Of a stretch of 64,000 nucleotides of DNA, positions 29,252 to 40,306 are shown piece after piece. Below the pieces are notes generated by a model. The model searched no databases, was not told the origin of the DNA, and was given only the letters and a program-made list of their open reading frames with translations. Location of the stretch: assembly GCF_005887635.2 (NCBI RefSeq), contig NZ_CP040818.1:3874501-3938500 (forward strand), written 5' to 3'. The DNA comes from Paroceanicella profunda (GTDB lineage: Bacteria; Pseudomonadota; Alphaproteobacteria; Rhodobacterales; Rhodobacteraceae). Within the stretch, counting starts at the first letter, position 1, and every line of letters starts with the position of its first letter. The position numbers and the translations under genes are program-made.

Positions 29252-30643
29252 TCACTTCACGATGATCTCCGGCCCCATGCGCGAGTTCGGCAGCCAGGTG
29301 CTGAGCGCGGGAATGTAGGTGACCATGATGAGGAAGACGAAGAGCACCGCCACGAAGGGCAGAGCCGCCTTCACCACCCGCATCACCGACATGCCGGCCA
29401 CGCCGGAGGTGACGAAGAGGTTCAGCCCCACCGGCGGCGTGATCATGCCGATCTCCATGTTCACCACCATGATGATGCCCAGATGGATCGGGTCGATACC
29501 CAGGTCCACCGCGATCGGGAAGATCAGCGGCGCGACGATCACGATCAGGCCCGAGGGCTCCATGAACTGCCCGCCGATGAGCAGGATCACGTTCACCACG
29601 ATGAGGAAGCTCCACCAGCTCAGGCCCGCGTCGAGCAGCGAGGCGGCGAGTTCCTGGGGGATCTGCTCATCGGTGAGCACGTGCTTGAGGATGAGCGCGT
29701 TGGCGATGATGAACATCAGCATCACCGTGAGCTTGCCGCTCTCGAACAGCGCCTTGCGGGTGTCGGGGTGGAAGAAGGCGGTGACCGGGCTGAGCGGGCG
29801 GCGATGGAACGGGAGCGGACGGCCGTCCGTCCCGGCCAGCGGGCCCATGTCGCGGTAGACGAAGTTCGCCACGAAGAAGGCGTAGACGGCGGCGACGGCG
29901 GCGGCCTCCGTGGGGGTGAACAGCGCGGGCGTGAGGCCCGGCACGCCGTAGATGCCCACCATGATGACCACGATCAGCAGCAGGCCCCAGAAGGCGTCAC
30001 GCGCGCCGGTGCCCACCTCACCCCAGCCCTGCCACTCCCCGCGCGGCAGGTTGCGCAGGCGGGCGACGACGTAGATCGCCAGCATCAGCATGAAACCGGC
30101 CAGGATGCCGGGGATCACGCCGGCGAGGAACATCCGCCCCACGGAGACATCCGTGGCCGCGGCATAGACCACCATCACGATGGAGGGCGGGATCAGGATG
30201 CCCAGCGTGCCCGCGTTGCAGATCACCCCGGCGGCGAAGTCCTTCGAATAGCCCTGCTGGCGCATGGCGGTGATCACGATGGAGCCGATGGCGACCACGG
30301 TGGCCGGGGAGGAGCCCGAGAGCGCCGCGAACATCATGCAGGAGAACACGCCGGCGATGGCGAGCCCGCCGGGCATGTGCCCCACGCAGGCGATGGCGAA
30401 GCGGATGATGCGCCGCGCCACGCCGCCGGTGGACATGAAGGTGGAGGCCAGCACGAAGAACGGGATGGCGGTGAGGGTGTAATGCCCGGCCATCGCGTTG
30501 AAGAAGGTCTGCGCCACGGCGCCCAGCGAGGTGTCCGACAGCACCAGCAGGAAGACCATCGAGGAGAAGCCGAGCGCCACGGCGATCGGCACGCCGACCA
30601 GCAGCAGGCCGACGATCATGATGAAGAGCAGTGCGACGTCCAT
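29252..30643 (-). CDS. dctM: TRAP transporter large permease
   Basis: 463 residues, about twelve membrane helices, DctM family. Seen: SGSSPATVVAIGSIVITAMR near residue 115-135 and GTLGILIPPSIVMVVYA near 150, both conserved in large TRAP permeases, and MITPPVGLNLFVTSGVAGM near the C-terminus. It carries the sodium-coupled transport path for a C4-dicarboxylate or related organic acid. A loop of about 60 residues before the C-terminal helices (MGPLAGTDGRPLPFHRRPL) is longer than usual. It begins four bases after dctQ and ends the operon. Confidence 0.93.
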   Translation of the reverse strand: MDVALLFIMIVGLLLVGVPIAVALGFSSMVFLLVLSDTSLGAVAQTFFNAMAGHYTLTAIPFFVLASTFMSTGGVARRIIRFAIACVGHMPGGLAIAGVFSCMMFAALSGSSPATVVAIGSIVITAMRQQGYSKDFAAGVICNAGTLGILIPPSIVMVVYAAATDVSVGRMFLAGVIPGILAGFMLMLAIYVVARLRNLPRGEWQGWGEVGTGARDAFWGLLLIVVIMVGIYGVPGLTPALFTPTEAAAVAAVYAFFVANFVYRDMGPLAGTDGRPLPFHRRPLSPVTAFFHPDTRKALFESGKLTVMLMFIIANALILKHVLTDEQIPQELAASLLDAGLSWWSFLIVVNVILLIGGQFMEPSGLIVIVAPLIFPIAVDLGIDPIHLGIIMVVNMEIGMITPPVGLNLFVTSGVAGMSVMRVVKAALPFVAVLFVFLIMVTYIPALSTWLPNSRMGPEIIVK

Positions 30644-30647
30644 TGGA

Positions 30648-31355
30648 TCAGCCTTCCTTGTCGGCGCGCGCGGCCGCGTCTTCGACGAGTTCCTCGGCCT
30701 CGTGGCTCGCGATCACGTTCTCGATCTCGCCGCGCCCCAGCCGCACCGCGGCCTGCACGAAACGGAAGGTGAGCAGCGCGAAGCCCAGCGGCAGGATGAG
30801 ATAGGGCAGCACCCGGGGGATCTTCTCGTACTCGTCGCCGTCATTGAACCAGCCGGAGAGGAACTCCAGGAACCCCGGCATGGGAATGTCGCTCACCTCG
30901 TACCAGCCCTGCGGCAGGAACTGCGGCACGAAGCCGGTGGGCAGCCAGCGCCCGGTGGTGGGGGGGAGATTGGCGAACGGCGCCCAGTAATCCCACGAGC
31001 CCTTCAGCAGCAGCAGCGCGTAGAGGATGCACACCAGCACGGCGAACCCGCCGAACATCCGGCGCACCGGCAGCGGAAACACCATGATCAGCGCATCCAC
31101 CCCGAGGTTGGCGGAGACCTTCACGCAATAGCTGATGCCGAAGATCACCAGCCAGGCGAAGAGATACCCTGTCATCTCCACCGCCCAGAGGAACTCCACC
31201 TGCGGCAGGATCACCCCGTTGAACAGGTAGCGGATCGGCACGTTGATGAAGGTGATGAGCGTCATCAGCCCGAGCAGAACCGCGATCGCCGTCTCCTCGA
31301 ACCCGTTCACGAAGCGCGCCACGGGGCCCGCTGGCTCGATTGTCTTGCCGGACAT
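30648..31355 (-). CDS. dctQ: TRAP transporter small permease
   Basis: 235 residues, four membrane helices, DctQ family. The core starts GFEETAIAVLLGLMTLITF, with FAWLVIFGISYCVKVSANLG near residue 70, the most conserved part. A periplasmic insertion of about 60 residues (WAPFANLPPTTGRWLPTG onward) makes it longer than the typical 160-190 residues. The C-terminus carries a charged helix ending AEELVEDAAARADKEG. It pairs with DctM in the inner membrane. Confidence 0.9.
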   Translation of the reverse strand: MSGKTIEPAGPVARFVNGFEETAIAVLLGLMTLITFINVPIRYLFNGVILPQVEFLWAVEMTGYLFAWLVIFGISYCVKVSANLGVDALIMVFPLPVRRMFGGFAVLVCILYALLLLKGSWDYWAPFANLPPTTGRWLPTGFVPQFLPQGWYEVSDIPMPGFLEFLSGWFNDGDEYEKIPRVLPYLILPLGFALLTFRFVQAAVRLGRGEIENVIASHEAEELVEDAAARADKEG

Positions 31356-31412
31356 GGCCGGTCCTCCTCCCCTGTTGTCATCCGATGCGCGCCGGCAATG
31401 GGCGCCGGACAG

Positions 31413-31439
31413 GGAGAGGCGGCCCGGGGCCGCCTCTCC
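31413..31439 (-). terminator. Strong hairpin between dctP and dctQ (partial terminator or stabiliser)
   Basis: Perfect 13-bp arms (31413-31425 and 31427-31439) made of GGAGAGGCGGCCC and its complement, lying in the 103-bp dctP-dctQ gap about 20 bases after the dctP stop. Such intercistronic hairpins after binding-protein genes commonly raise the binding protein relative to the permease. Confidence 0.65.
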
Positions 31440-31458
31440 GCTCTCGCCTGCGCGGGGA

Positions 31459-32457
31459 TCAGTGCTTGTCGTTGATGCTCTGGGCCAGCGCGATGAACTC
31501 CGGGCTCACGTCCTTCTCGAACTGCTCCCAGACCGGCTTCATCGCCACCACCCAGTCCTTGCGCTGCTCGGGGGTGAGCTCGCGGATCACGCCGCCGGCG
31601 TCGAGGATGGCCTGGCGCGCGGCCATGTCCACCGCGTTCACCTCGGCGTTGCGCTCATCCGTCACCTCGTCGAGGATCTGGGAGATCTGGGTGCGCACGT
31701 CCTCCGGCAGGCCCATCCACCACTGGGCGTTCACCGCCACCAGGTAGTCGAGCAGGCCGTGGTTGGTCTCGGTGGAGCCGTCCTGCACCTCGAAGAACTT
31801 CTGGCCGTAGATGTTGGACCAGGTGTTCTCCTGCCCGTCGACGACACCGGTCTGCAGCGCGCCGTAGACCTCCGAGAAGGCCATCTTCTGCGGGCTCGCA
31901 CCCAGCGCCGACATCTGCGCCACCAGCACGTCGGAGGATTGCACGCGGAACTTCAGCCCCTTCGCGTCCTCCGGCTCCAGAAGCGGCTTGTTGGCGGAGA
32001 ACTGCTTCAGCCCGTTGTGCCAGAACCGCAGGCCCATCACGCCGCGCTTGACCATGCTGGACTTGAGTTCCTGGATCTCGTCGGTGCCCTGGAACTCGTC
32101 CACCGCTTCCATGTTCTTGAACATGAAGGGCAGGTCGAAGATGCGGAACTTCTTGGTGAACTGCTCGAACTTGGAGAGCGAGGGCGCGATCATCTGCACG
32201 TCGCCGAGCAGCAGGGCCTCCATCTCCTTGTCATCGCCGTAGAGCGAGGAGTTCGGGAACACCTCCACGCACACCTTGCCGTTCATCTCCTCGTTCACGC
32301 GCTGGGCGAAGAGGGCGGCCGCGAGGCCCTTGGGATGCTTGTCGGCATTGGTGACATGGCTGAACTTGATCACGGTCTCGCCGGGGTCGCACTGGGCGAA
32401 GGCCGAACCGGCCGCGAGGGTGAGAGCCGCCGCGGCGGCAAAGGTCGCAAGACGCAT
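31459..32457 (-). CDS. dctP: TRAP transporter solute-binding protein
   Basis: 332 residues with a Sec signal peptide (cleavage near residue 21, GSAFAQ). DctP family features: VIKFSHVTNADKHPKGLAA, LFAQRVNEEMNGKV, the ligand-binding arginine in GLKFRVQSSDVL near residue 150, and FSEVYGALQTGVVDGQENTW near 178, the family signature. It delivers dicarboxylates or similar acids to DctQM from the periplasm. GGGAGGA lies upstream of the ATG. The leader contains four CCGGC words about 10-11 bp apart (32486-32521). Confidence 0.93.
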   Translation of the reverse strand: MRLATFAAAAALTLAAGSAFAQCDPGETVIKFSHVTNADKHPKGLAAALFAQRVNEEMNGKVCVEVFPNSSLYGDDKEMEALLLGDVQMIAPSLSKFEQFTKKFRIFDLPFMFKNMEAVDEFQGTDEIQELKSSMVKRGVMGLRFWHNGLKQFSANKPLLEPEDAKGLKFRVQSSDVLVAQMSALGASPQKMAFSEVYGALQTGVVDGQENTWSNIYGQKFFEVQDGSTETNHGLLDYLVAVNAQWWMGLPEDVRTQISQILDEVTDERNAEVNAVDMAARQAILDAGGVIRELTPEQRKDWVVAMKPVWEQFEKDVSPEFIALAQSINDKH

Positions 32458-33210
32458 GGATGTATCCTCCCAGGATCTTCATTGGCCGGCATCTGCCGGC
32501 ATTCGGCCGGCGTTGACCGGCTCACGCAGGGATAACAGCAGAGCGGAGGGCCGCCGCGCAAGCATCACGATCACGCCGCTTTGAGGCGGGCTTTTTCATT
32601 TCATTTCAATATCTTGCCTTACCATGCACATACCGCACCGCACCATGCGGAAGACAGGGTGTGGAAAATCGCACGGATCGCCGCCGGGCATTCCGATTTC
32701 CCGCCCGCGGCCTGACAGCGCACCGAATCACGCCCCGCGCATCGCCCCCGCGAAGCGCGGCCACACGTCGGCGCGGCCCGCGGCCGCCCACGGGCCCGGG
32801 CATCGGGCGCATCGGGCGCCTCGCGACATGCGCGGGACGCGTGGCCGCGGTTGCGCACCGTGCAAGTGCACACCCGAATGCCCCGCCCCTGACCGGGGAG
32901 CACAGCGGGGGCGACGCGCCGCGACATGCGCAGGGAGACTGCACGCGGGAGCGCCGCCTGGCATGCGGGCAGAGCGGCGCCCACCGGTCGCCGTGCGGCA
33001 CGCGCGCGGCACCGCCGGTGCGTTCCGAAGGCGTGTGCGCAGGGCGTCGCCCACGGGGCGCCGCGCGGCATGCGCGCGCGGCGCCGCCAGTGCGCTCTGG
33101 TGACAGGTGAAAAGAACGGACCTCGCAGGCACTTTGCGGCACGCCGGGGCACGCGGCGCCGGCGGTGCGCTCCGACGGCGGTGCACTCCGGCGGCGGGGG
33201 TCGCCTCCGG
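32458..33210. repeat. Intergenic gap between dctP and dctD with degenerate 70-bp repeats
   Basis: About 750 bp. The part next to dctP (32480-32640) is the leader and probable promoter region, with an AT-rich patch at 32590-32625. From about 32920 the sequence is repetitive: GCGGCA recurs at 32995, 33065 and 33136, and CGCCCAC at 32978 and 33048, giving a period of 70-71 bp over three copies. Frames across it are Arg/Ala-rich repeat artefacts. No sigma-54 consensus (GG-N10-GC type) was found by eye before dctP. Confidence 0.55.
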
Positions 33211-34514
<1,304 letters not shown>

Positions 34515-34518
<4 letters not shown>

Positions 34519-36344
34519 GCGGCTTCCTCGCGCGCGCCTTCGGTGAGGGTCACGGTGAACACCGCGCCACCGTCGGGATGGGTGGCCCCGCGGATCACGC
34601 CGCCGAAGCTCTGCACGATGCCGTAGGAGATCGACAGGCCAAGGCCCAGGCCATGCCCCTCCCCCACCTGCTTGGTGGTGTAGAACGGGTCGAACAGCCG
34701 GCCGGCGGCATCCTCGGAAAGGCCGGGGCCGCTGTCACGCACGCTCAGGCTCACCCGCCCGTCGCCGGCGCGCGTGGCACTGATCCCGATGTGCGGCGCG
34801 GGTTGGCCGCGCATCGCGTCCGCGGCGTTGGAGAGCAGGTTCACCAGCACCTGCGCGAGGCGCACGCCGCCGCCGCGCACCACGATGCCGCCGGGCGCCC
34901 AGTCCACCGTCACCCCCTCCTCGGCGAAGCGGCCCTCGAGCAGGCCCAGGCTGTCGGCCACCACCTGGTCCAGCGCCACGTCGCGCAGTTCCTCGCCCTC
35001 CCGGCGCACGAAGGCGCGCAGGTTGCGGATGATCCGGGCCATGCGGGCGGTGAGATCGGCGATCTGGGTGAGGTTCTCGCGCGCCTCCGCCTCGCGGCCA
35101 CGGTCGAGCAGGATGGTGCCGTTCTCCGCGAAGGAGCGGATGGCGGCAAGCGGCTGGTTCAGCTCGTGGCTGATGCCGGCAGACATCTGCCCGAGGGCGG
35201 AGAGCTTGCCCGCCTGAACGAGGTCGTCCTGCGCGCGGCGCAGCGCCTCCTCCGCCGCGCGGCGCTCGGCCACCTCGCCGATCAGCCGGTGGTTGGTGCG
35301 GGTGAGCTCGCGCGTGCGCTCGCCCACCAGGCGCGAGAGCTCGGCGCGGGTGTCCTCCTCAAACTGCAGCCGGGCGGCCAGCGCGGCCCGGCGCTGCGCC
35401 AGCAGCAGCCAGCCCAGCCCCAGCACCAGCACCACGGCGCCGGAGGACACGCCCGTCAGCCGGGCGCCGGACAGCACCTCCCCGGTGTCGAGCAGGATAT
35501 GGGCGTCGAACCCCAGCGGGTTCACCGGCTGCGACAGGTGCAGCACCGTGCCCGGGCGCAGGCCGAACTCCGCCCAGGGCGCGCCCACCGTCCAGGTTTC
35601 CCGGCCCTCGATGCTGCCGCGGCCGAACTCCGGCAGGTTGCGCAGCGGCGCCCGGTCATACTGGCGCGACAGGATCATCTCGGTCAGCTCACGGTCCGGC
35701 AGCAGTGCCGTGGTGCGGAACACCAGCCCGGGTTTCGAGGCGATGAACACCACGGAATTGCGGTCCGTGAACCAGATCAGGTCCTGCTCGTCCTGCCAGC
35801 CGGCCTCCAGCACCTCCACGTCCACCTTCACCGCCACGACGCCGATCACCGTGTTGTCGGGCGCGCGCACGGGGCTGGCGAAGAAATAGCCGCGCAGCGC
35901 GGTGATGGAGCCCCGGGCGTGGTAGCGGCCCAGCCCCCCGGCCAGCGCGTCGCGGAAATAGGGGCGGAAAGTGTAGTTGTTGCCGATGAACGTGGGCTCG
36001 CGGCGCCAGTTGGAGGCGGCGATGGTGAGCCCGTCCGGGCGCATCAGGTAGATGTCGAGCGCGCCGGTGAAACCCGCGAGCCGCTCCATCAGCTCGTTCG
36101 CCTCCGGGATGGCGCCGGGCATGTCGCCGAGGCTGCGCGCGATCACCGGCATCTCCGCCACCAGGCGCGGCAGGGCGCGGTAGCGGTCGATCTGGCCTTC
36201 CAGGCGGTCGCGCGCCAGGCGCAGGGTGTTCTCGCCCCGCGCGGCAAGGCGGTCCATGCCGGTGCTGCGCCCGGCCCACCACCCCACGCCGCCCGCCAGC
36301 AGCGTGGCCGCGAGGATCAGGCAGAACGGCAGATAGCGGCGCAT
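34515..36344 (-). CDS. dctB: DctB-like C4-dicarboxylate sensor histidine kinase
   Basis: 609 residues. One membrane helix at 4-24, a long periplasmic double-Cache domain (GNNYTFRPYFRDALAG and GYFFASPVRAPDNTVIGVVAV are typical of DctB ligand pockets), and a second helix near 305-320. A coiled coil and the H-box ALGQMSAGISHELNQPLAAI (His near residue 391) come next, then the ATPase boxes NLLSNAADAM, DSGPGLS and GHGLGLGLSISYGIV. GGAGG precedes the ATG. It senses the dicarboxylate in the periplasm and phosphorylates DctD, whose gene overlaps it. Confidence 0.93.
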
Positions 36345-36469
36345 GGCACCTCCGGTTCGCGGCGAGGGCGGCAGATTAGGGGCTTCCCCCGTTGCGCGGA
36401 AGTCCCCATGGTCGACAAGCCGGCCCGGGCTGGTTAACCATGTGCCCGGTCCGGGAGGAGAACCACTAC

Positions 36470-37411
36470 ATGAAACCTGAAATCCTGATGATGGGCCCCA
36501 TGCACCCGGTGTGCATGACGGCCCTGGAAGACGCCTACACCATCCACCGTTACTGGGAAGCGGACAACAAGACCGCCTTCCTGGCCGAGAACGGCCCCGG
36601 CATCCGCGCCGTGGCCACCAATGGCCACCTGGGCTGCCCGGAAGCGATCATCACCGCGCTGCCGAAACTGGAGATCATCTCCAGCTACGGCGTGGGCTAT
36701 GACGCGATCCCGGTGAAATTCGCCATCGAGCATGGCGCGAGGATCACCAACACGCCGAACGTGCTGAACGACGCCGTGGCCGAGATGGCGCTGGGGCTGA
36801 TGCTGGCGCTGTGCCGGCGCATCCCGCAGGCCGATGCCTTCATGCGCGAGGGCAAATGGGCCAAGGGCGGCTATCCGCTCACCGGCGAGCTGACCGACCG
36901 CAAGGTGGGCATCCTCGGGCTGGGGCGGATCGGCAAGGAAATCGCGAAGCGCTGCGAGGCGTTCAAGATGACCGTGGTCTATCACGGCCGCCGCGCCCAG
37001 GAGGGCGTGGAGTGGCAGTATTACGGCGATCTCGAGGAGATGGCCCGTGACGTGGACTGGCTGGTGGTCATCGCCCCCGGCTCGGCCGAGACGAAGGGCA
37101 TCGTGAGCCGCAAGGTGCTGGAGGCCCTCGGGCCGGACGGCGCCATCGTGAACGTGGCCCGCGGCGCGCTGATCGACGAGGCGGCGATGGCCGAGCTGCT
37201 GGCCAGCGGCGGCCTGGGCGGCGCGGCCCTCGACGTGTTCGAGGAGGAGCCCCTGCCGGACGTCACGCCCTTCCTGCTCGACAATGTCGTGCTCTCGCCC
37301 CACCAGGGCTCGGCCACCTACAAGACCCGGGCGGCCATGGGCCAGCTGGTGGTGGACAATCTCGCCGCGCATTTCGCCGGCAAGCCGCTGATCTCCGAAG
37401 TCACGGAGTGA
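36470..37411 (+). CDS. D-isomer-specific 2-hydroxyacid dehydrogenase (glyoxylate/hydroxypyruvate reductase type)
   Basis: 313 residues from the ATG at 36470, which has GGAGGAG nine bases upstream. NAD(P)-binding loop GILGLGRIGKEIAKR near residue 145, followed by VVYHGRRAQEGV; an Arg pair after the loop suggests NADPH preference. Catalytic Arg in NVARGALIDE, Glu in EEEPLPDV, and His in LSPHQGSATYKTR. It probably reduces glyoxylate, hydroxypyruvate or a related 2-keto acid. A CtrA-like half site TTAACCAT lies at 36434-36441. It is convergent with emrB across a perfect hairpin. Confidence 0.9.
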   Translation: MKPEILMMGPMHPVCMTALEDAYTIHRYWEADNKTAFLAENGPGIRAVATNGHLGCPEAIITALPKLEIISSYGVGYDAIPVKFAIEHGARITNTPNVLNDAVAEMALGLMLALCRRIPQADAFMREGKWAKGGYPLTGELTDRKVGILGLGRIGKEIAKRCEAFKMTVVYHGRRAQEGVEWQYYGDLEEMARDVDWLVVIAPGSAETKGIVSRKVLEALGPDGAIVNVARGALIDEAAMAELLASGGLGGAALDVFEEEPLPDVTPFLLDNVVLSPHQGSATYKTRAAMGQLVVDNLAAHFAGKPLISEVTE

Positions 37412-37417
37412 GGCCGC

Positions 37418-37443
37418 CGGCCCCGCCCACCCGGGCGGGGCCG
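37418..37443. terminator. Bidirectional hairpin between convergent genes
   Basis: Perfect 11-bp stem (CGGCCCCGCCC and complement) with loop ACCC, between the stops of the hydroxyacid dehydrogenase gene and emrB, which are only 40 bp apart. Confidence 0.7.
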
Positions 37444-37451
37444 ACACGCGC

Positions 37452-39008
37452 TCAGTGCGCCGGCGCGCCGCCGCCTTCCGCCGCGGGCTTGCGCACCAGC
37501 GGCAGCATGAACAGCATCAGCGCGAACATCACCCCCAGCAGCAGGAACACGTCGGCGAAGGACATCACCATCGCCTGCTGCTGCACGATGCCGGCAAGCT
37601 GGCTCAGCGCCGCCTGCTCCGCGTTGCCGCCCAGCACCGGGGTGAAGGCGGCCGTGATGTTCTCGAGCTGCTGTTCGGCCCAGGGCGCGCCCCAGGAAAC
37701 ATGCTCGGACAGCCGCTCGTAGTGCATGTCGGTGCGCGAATTGAGCATGGTGTTGATCCAGGCGAGGCCGAAGGCGCCGCCGAGGTTCCGCGTGAGGTTG
37801 AACAGGCCCGAGGCGTTCTTGATCCGGTCCGGCGGCAGGGTGCCGAGGGCGAGCACGTTGATCGGGATCATGCACAGCATCAGCGAGACGCCACGCAGGG
37901 CCTGGGGGAAGAACAACTCCCAGAACGCCCAGTCCTTGGTGATGGGCGTGAGCTCGTAGCACGAGGCCGCGAAACCGAAGAGCCCGGTGCCGATGATGTA
38001 GCGCGGGTCCACCTTTCGGGCGAGGTTGCCCACGATGGGCGCGGTGAGGAACATGAACAGCCCGCTCACGAACACCGTCTCGCCGATCTGCAGCGCCGAA
38101 TAGTCCCGCACCCGGCTGAGGTAGAGCGGGTAGAGATAGGTGAGCCCGTAGAGCCCCACGCCCAGCACGAAGGTCATCAGCGAGCCCACGGCGAAGTTCC
38201 GGTCCGAGAAGGCGCCGAGGTCGACGATCGGCGTCTCGCGCGTGAAGGCCCGCCAGAAGAAGATCAGCGCGCCGATGGTGCTGGCCACCGCCAGGATCAC
38301 GATGGTCCGGTCCTGGAACCAGTCGTCCTTCTCCCCCTCCTCCAGCACGTATTCCAGCGCGCCGAGGAACACCGCCATGGCCGCGAGGCCGACATAGTCG
38401 AACCGGCGCAGGAGCGCGTGGTCCGGCTCGTCGAAATCCACCAGGAACCAGGCCAGCAGCGTGGCGGCGATGCCGGGGATGACGTTCACCAGGAACAGCC
38501 AGTGCCAGGAGAAGATCTCGGTGAGATAGCCGCCCACCGTGGGCCCGATGGTGGGCGCGAGCGTGACCGTGAGCCCCACCACCGCCATCACCGGCCCCTG
38601 CAGGCGCTTGGGGAAGATCGTGTAGGAGGCCGCGAAGGCCGTGGGGATCATGCCGCCGCCGATGAAGCCCTGGATGGCGCGGTAGAGGATCATCTCGTTG
38701 ATCGAGGTCGCCGTGGCGCAGAGCACGCTGGCCGCGGTGAAGCCCGCCGCGGAGATGGTGAAGAGCACCCGTGTCGACAGCCCCCGCGACAGGAACCCCG
38801 AGAGCGGGATCATGATCACCTCGGCGATCAGGTAGCTCGTCTGCACCCAGGAAATCTCGTCCGGCGAGGCCGAGAGCCCCGCCTGGATCTCCGAGAGGGA
38901 GGAGGAGACGATCTGGATGTCCAGGATCGCCATGAACATGCCGAAGACCAGCGCCGCGAAGGCAATGATCTTGCGCGGCGTGACTTCCGGTTCGCCCGGT
39001 GCGGCCAT
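37452..39008 (-). CDS. emrB: DHA2-family MFS multidrug efflux permease (EmrB type)
   Basis: 518 residues, 14 membrane helices, as in EmrB. Motif A-like GFLSRGLSTR near residue 66; motif C-like VGLTVTLAPTIGPTVGGYLT near 142, typical of drug:H+ antiporters; and the DHA2 opening FGMFMAILDIQIVSSSLSEI. Together with EmrA and an outer-membrane factor it would pump hydrophobic compounds out. It lies 23 bp downstream of emrA and shares its TetR-operator-controlled promoter. Confidence 0.92.
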   Translation of the reverse strand: MAAPGEPEVTPRKIIAFAALVFGMFMAILDIQIVSSSLSEIQAGLSASPDEISWVQTSYLIAEVIMIPLSGFLSRGLSTRVLFTISAAGFTAASVLCATATSINEMILYRAIQGFIGGGMIPTAFAASYTIFPKRLQGPVMAVVGLTVTLAPTIGPTVGGYLTEIFSWHWLFLVNVIPGIAATLLAWFLVDFDEPDHALLRRFDYVGLAAMAVFLGALEYVLEEGEKDDWFQDRTIVILAVASTIGALIFFWRAFTRETPIVDLGAFSDRNFAVGSLMTFVLGVGLYGLTYLYPLYLSRVRDYSALQIGETVFVSGLFMFLTAPIVGNLARKVDPRYIIGTGLFGFAASCYELTPITKDWAFWELFFPQALRGVSLMLCMIPINVLALGTLPPDRIKNASGLFNLTRNLGGAFGLAWINTMLNSRTDMHYERLSEHVSWGAPWAEQQLENITAAFTPVLGGNAEQAALSQLAGIVQQQAMVMSFADVFLLLGVMFALMLFMLPLVRKPAAEGGGAPAH

Positions 39009-39031
39009 GGCTCAGCCCTCCCCCTGCCCGC

Positions 39032-40201
39032 TCAGGGCGCCCGGCGCGTGTCGGCCGTCACCACCACGGAGAGGCCCGGGCGCAGCCAGCCGGCATCCGC
39101 CACGTCCTGCGGCACGGTGATGCGCACGGGCAGGCGCTGGACGACCTTGGTGAAGTTGCCGGTGGCATTCTCCGGCGGCAGCATGCTGAACACCGCACCG
39201 GAGGCGGGCGAGAGGCCCTGCACATGGCCGGTCACGTGGCGGTCCGGGAACGCGTCCACGGTGATGTCGACCGGCGTGCCCGGGGTGAGCTTGCCGATCT
39301 GCGTCTCCTTGAAGTTCGCCTCGATGTAGATCGCGCCCAGCGGCACAACCGCCATCAGCCGCCGGCCCGGCGAGATGTAATCCCCCGCCACCACCGAGCT
39401 GTTGCCCACCACGCCGTCGAAGGGCGCGCGCAGCACGGTGGCATCGAGGTCGCGCTGGGCCTGGTCGCGCTGGGCTTCCAGCCCGGCGAGGGAGGCCTCG
39501 GCCTCGGTCTTCTGGGCCTTCACCACCGCGAGATTGGCCTTGGCGGAGGCCACCCCGGCCTCGGCGGCCTTCACCCCGGCGCGCGCGGTGGCGAGCGAGG
39601 TTTCCGCCTCCTGCTTCTGCTGGACGGACGCGGCCTTGGTGGTGGCGAGATTGGCGTAGCGGTCGTAGTCGATACGGGCGAAATCGGCGCTGGCACGGGC
39701 CGATTCGAGCTCGGCATCCGCCTGGTCGATGCCCACGCGGGCCGCCTCCACCTGCTGGGTGATGCGATCGACCGACGCGCGCTGCGCGGCGATCTGCGCC
39801 TCGGCCTGGCGCAGCGCGATCCGGTAATCGCCGTCATCCATCTCCACCAGCGGATCGCCGGCCTTCACGGCCTGGTTGTCGACCACCGGAACCCGGGCCA
39901 CGTAGCCGGTGATCCGGGGCGAGAGAATGGAGTAATCGGCCTGGACATAGGCGTCGTCCGTCTCCTCCAGGAAGCGGCCGACGGTCCAGTACTGATAGCC
40001 GTACCATGCGCCCGCGGCGATTGCGGCGGCGAGAATCGCGAAGAGGACGATGCGCCTGCGCCCGCCTTTCGGCGGCTTCGCCTGTTCCGCGCCGCCGGCC
40101 GTACCGGTCGCGACGGTCTCGGTGCCCTGCGCGGGCGGACGCGCGCCGGGCGCCTCCTGCCGGTCCTGCGGGCCCTTTTCGCTTTCGTAATCCCTGGCCA
40201 T
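39032..40201 (-). CDS. emrA: HlyD-family membrane fusion protein (EmrA type)
   Basis: 389 residues. A cytoplasmic basic N-terminus of about 48 residues, one membrane helix (IVLFAILAAAIAAGAWYGY, 49-67), a split lipoyl domain (SPRITGYVARVPVVDNQAVKAG and VLRAPFDGVVGNSSVVAGDY; each quoted in part), and a long alpha-helical hairpin rich in AEAE/AASV repeats. A beta-barrel region follows with GTPVDITVDAFPDRHVTGHV. It bridges EmrB to an outer-membrane channel. It is divergent from the TetR gene; two palindromes lie in the 220-bp gap. Confidence 0.92.
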   Translation of the reverse strand: MARDYESEKGPQDRQEAPGARPPAQGTETVATGTAGGAEQAKPPKGGRRRIVLFAILAAAIAAGAWYGYQYWTVGRFLEETDDAYVQADYSILSPRITGYVARVPVVDNQAVKAGDPLVEMDDGDYRIALRQAEAQIAAQRASVDRITQQVEAARVGIDQADAELESARASADFARIDYDRYANLATTKAASVQQKQEAETSLATARAGVKAAEAGVASAKANLAVVKAQKTEAEASLAGLEAQRDQAQRDLDATVLRAPFDGVVGNSSVVAGDYISPGRRLMAVVPLGAIYIEANFKETQIGKLTPGTPVDITVDAFPDRHVTGHVQGLSPASGAVFSMLPPENATGNFTKVVQRLPVRITVPQDVADAGWLRPGLSVVVTADTRRAP

Positions 40202-40249
40202 GGATCAATCCCCGGTACGCATTCAGCTTGGATTCAGATGACAGTCGCG

Positions 40250-40268
40250 TGACCGAACGGTTCGGTCA
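40250..40268. promoter_or_regulatory. TetR-type operator 1 (emrA side)
   Basis: TGACCGAAC-G-GTTCGGTCA, a perfect 9-bp inverted repeat with a one-base centre, 48 bp upstream of emrA. Near-identical to operator 2, 57 bp away. Confidence 0.8.
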
Positions 40269-40306
40269 GGGGGTTGACTTAGAGCCTCCGACGCCCGATT
40301 TCAAGA

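Noticed and set aside
34578-36437. Long plus-strand frame opposite dctB, and similar frames opposite emrB, dctM and the chemoreceptor
   Set aside because: The minus-strand frames have complete kinase or transporter motifs. The plus-strand ones have none and are rich in H, R, Q, G, A.
36434-36441. CtrA site before the hydroxyacid dehydrogenase gene
   Set aside because: TTAACCAT is only a half site; the partner TTAA at the required distance is missing.
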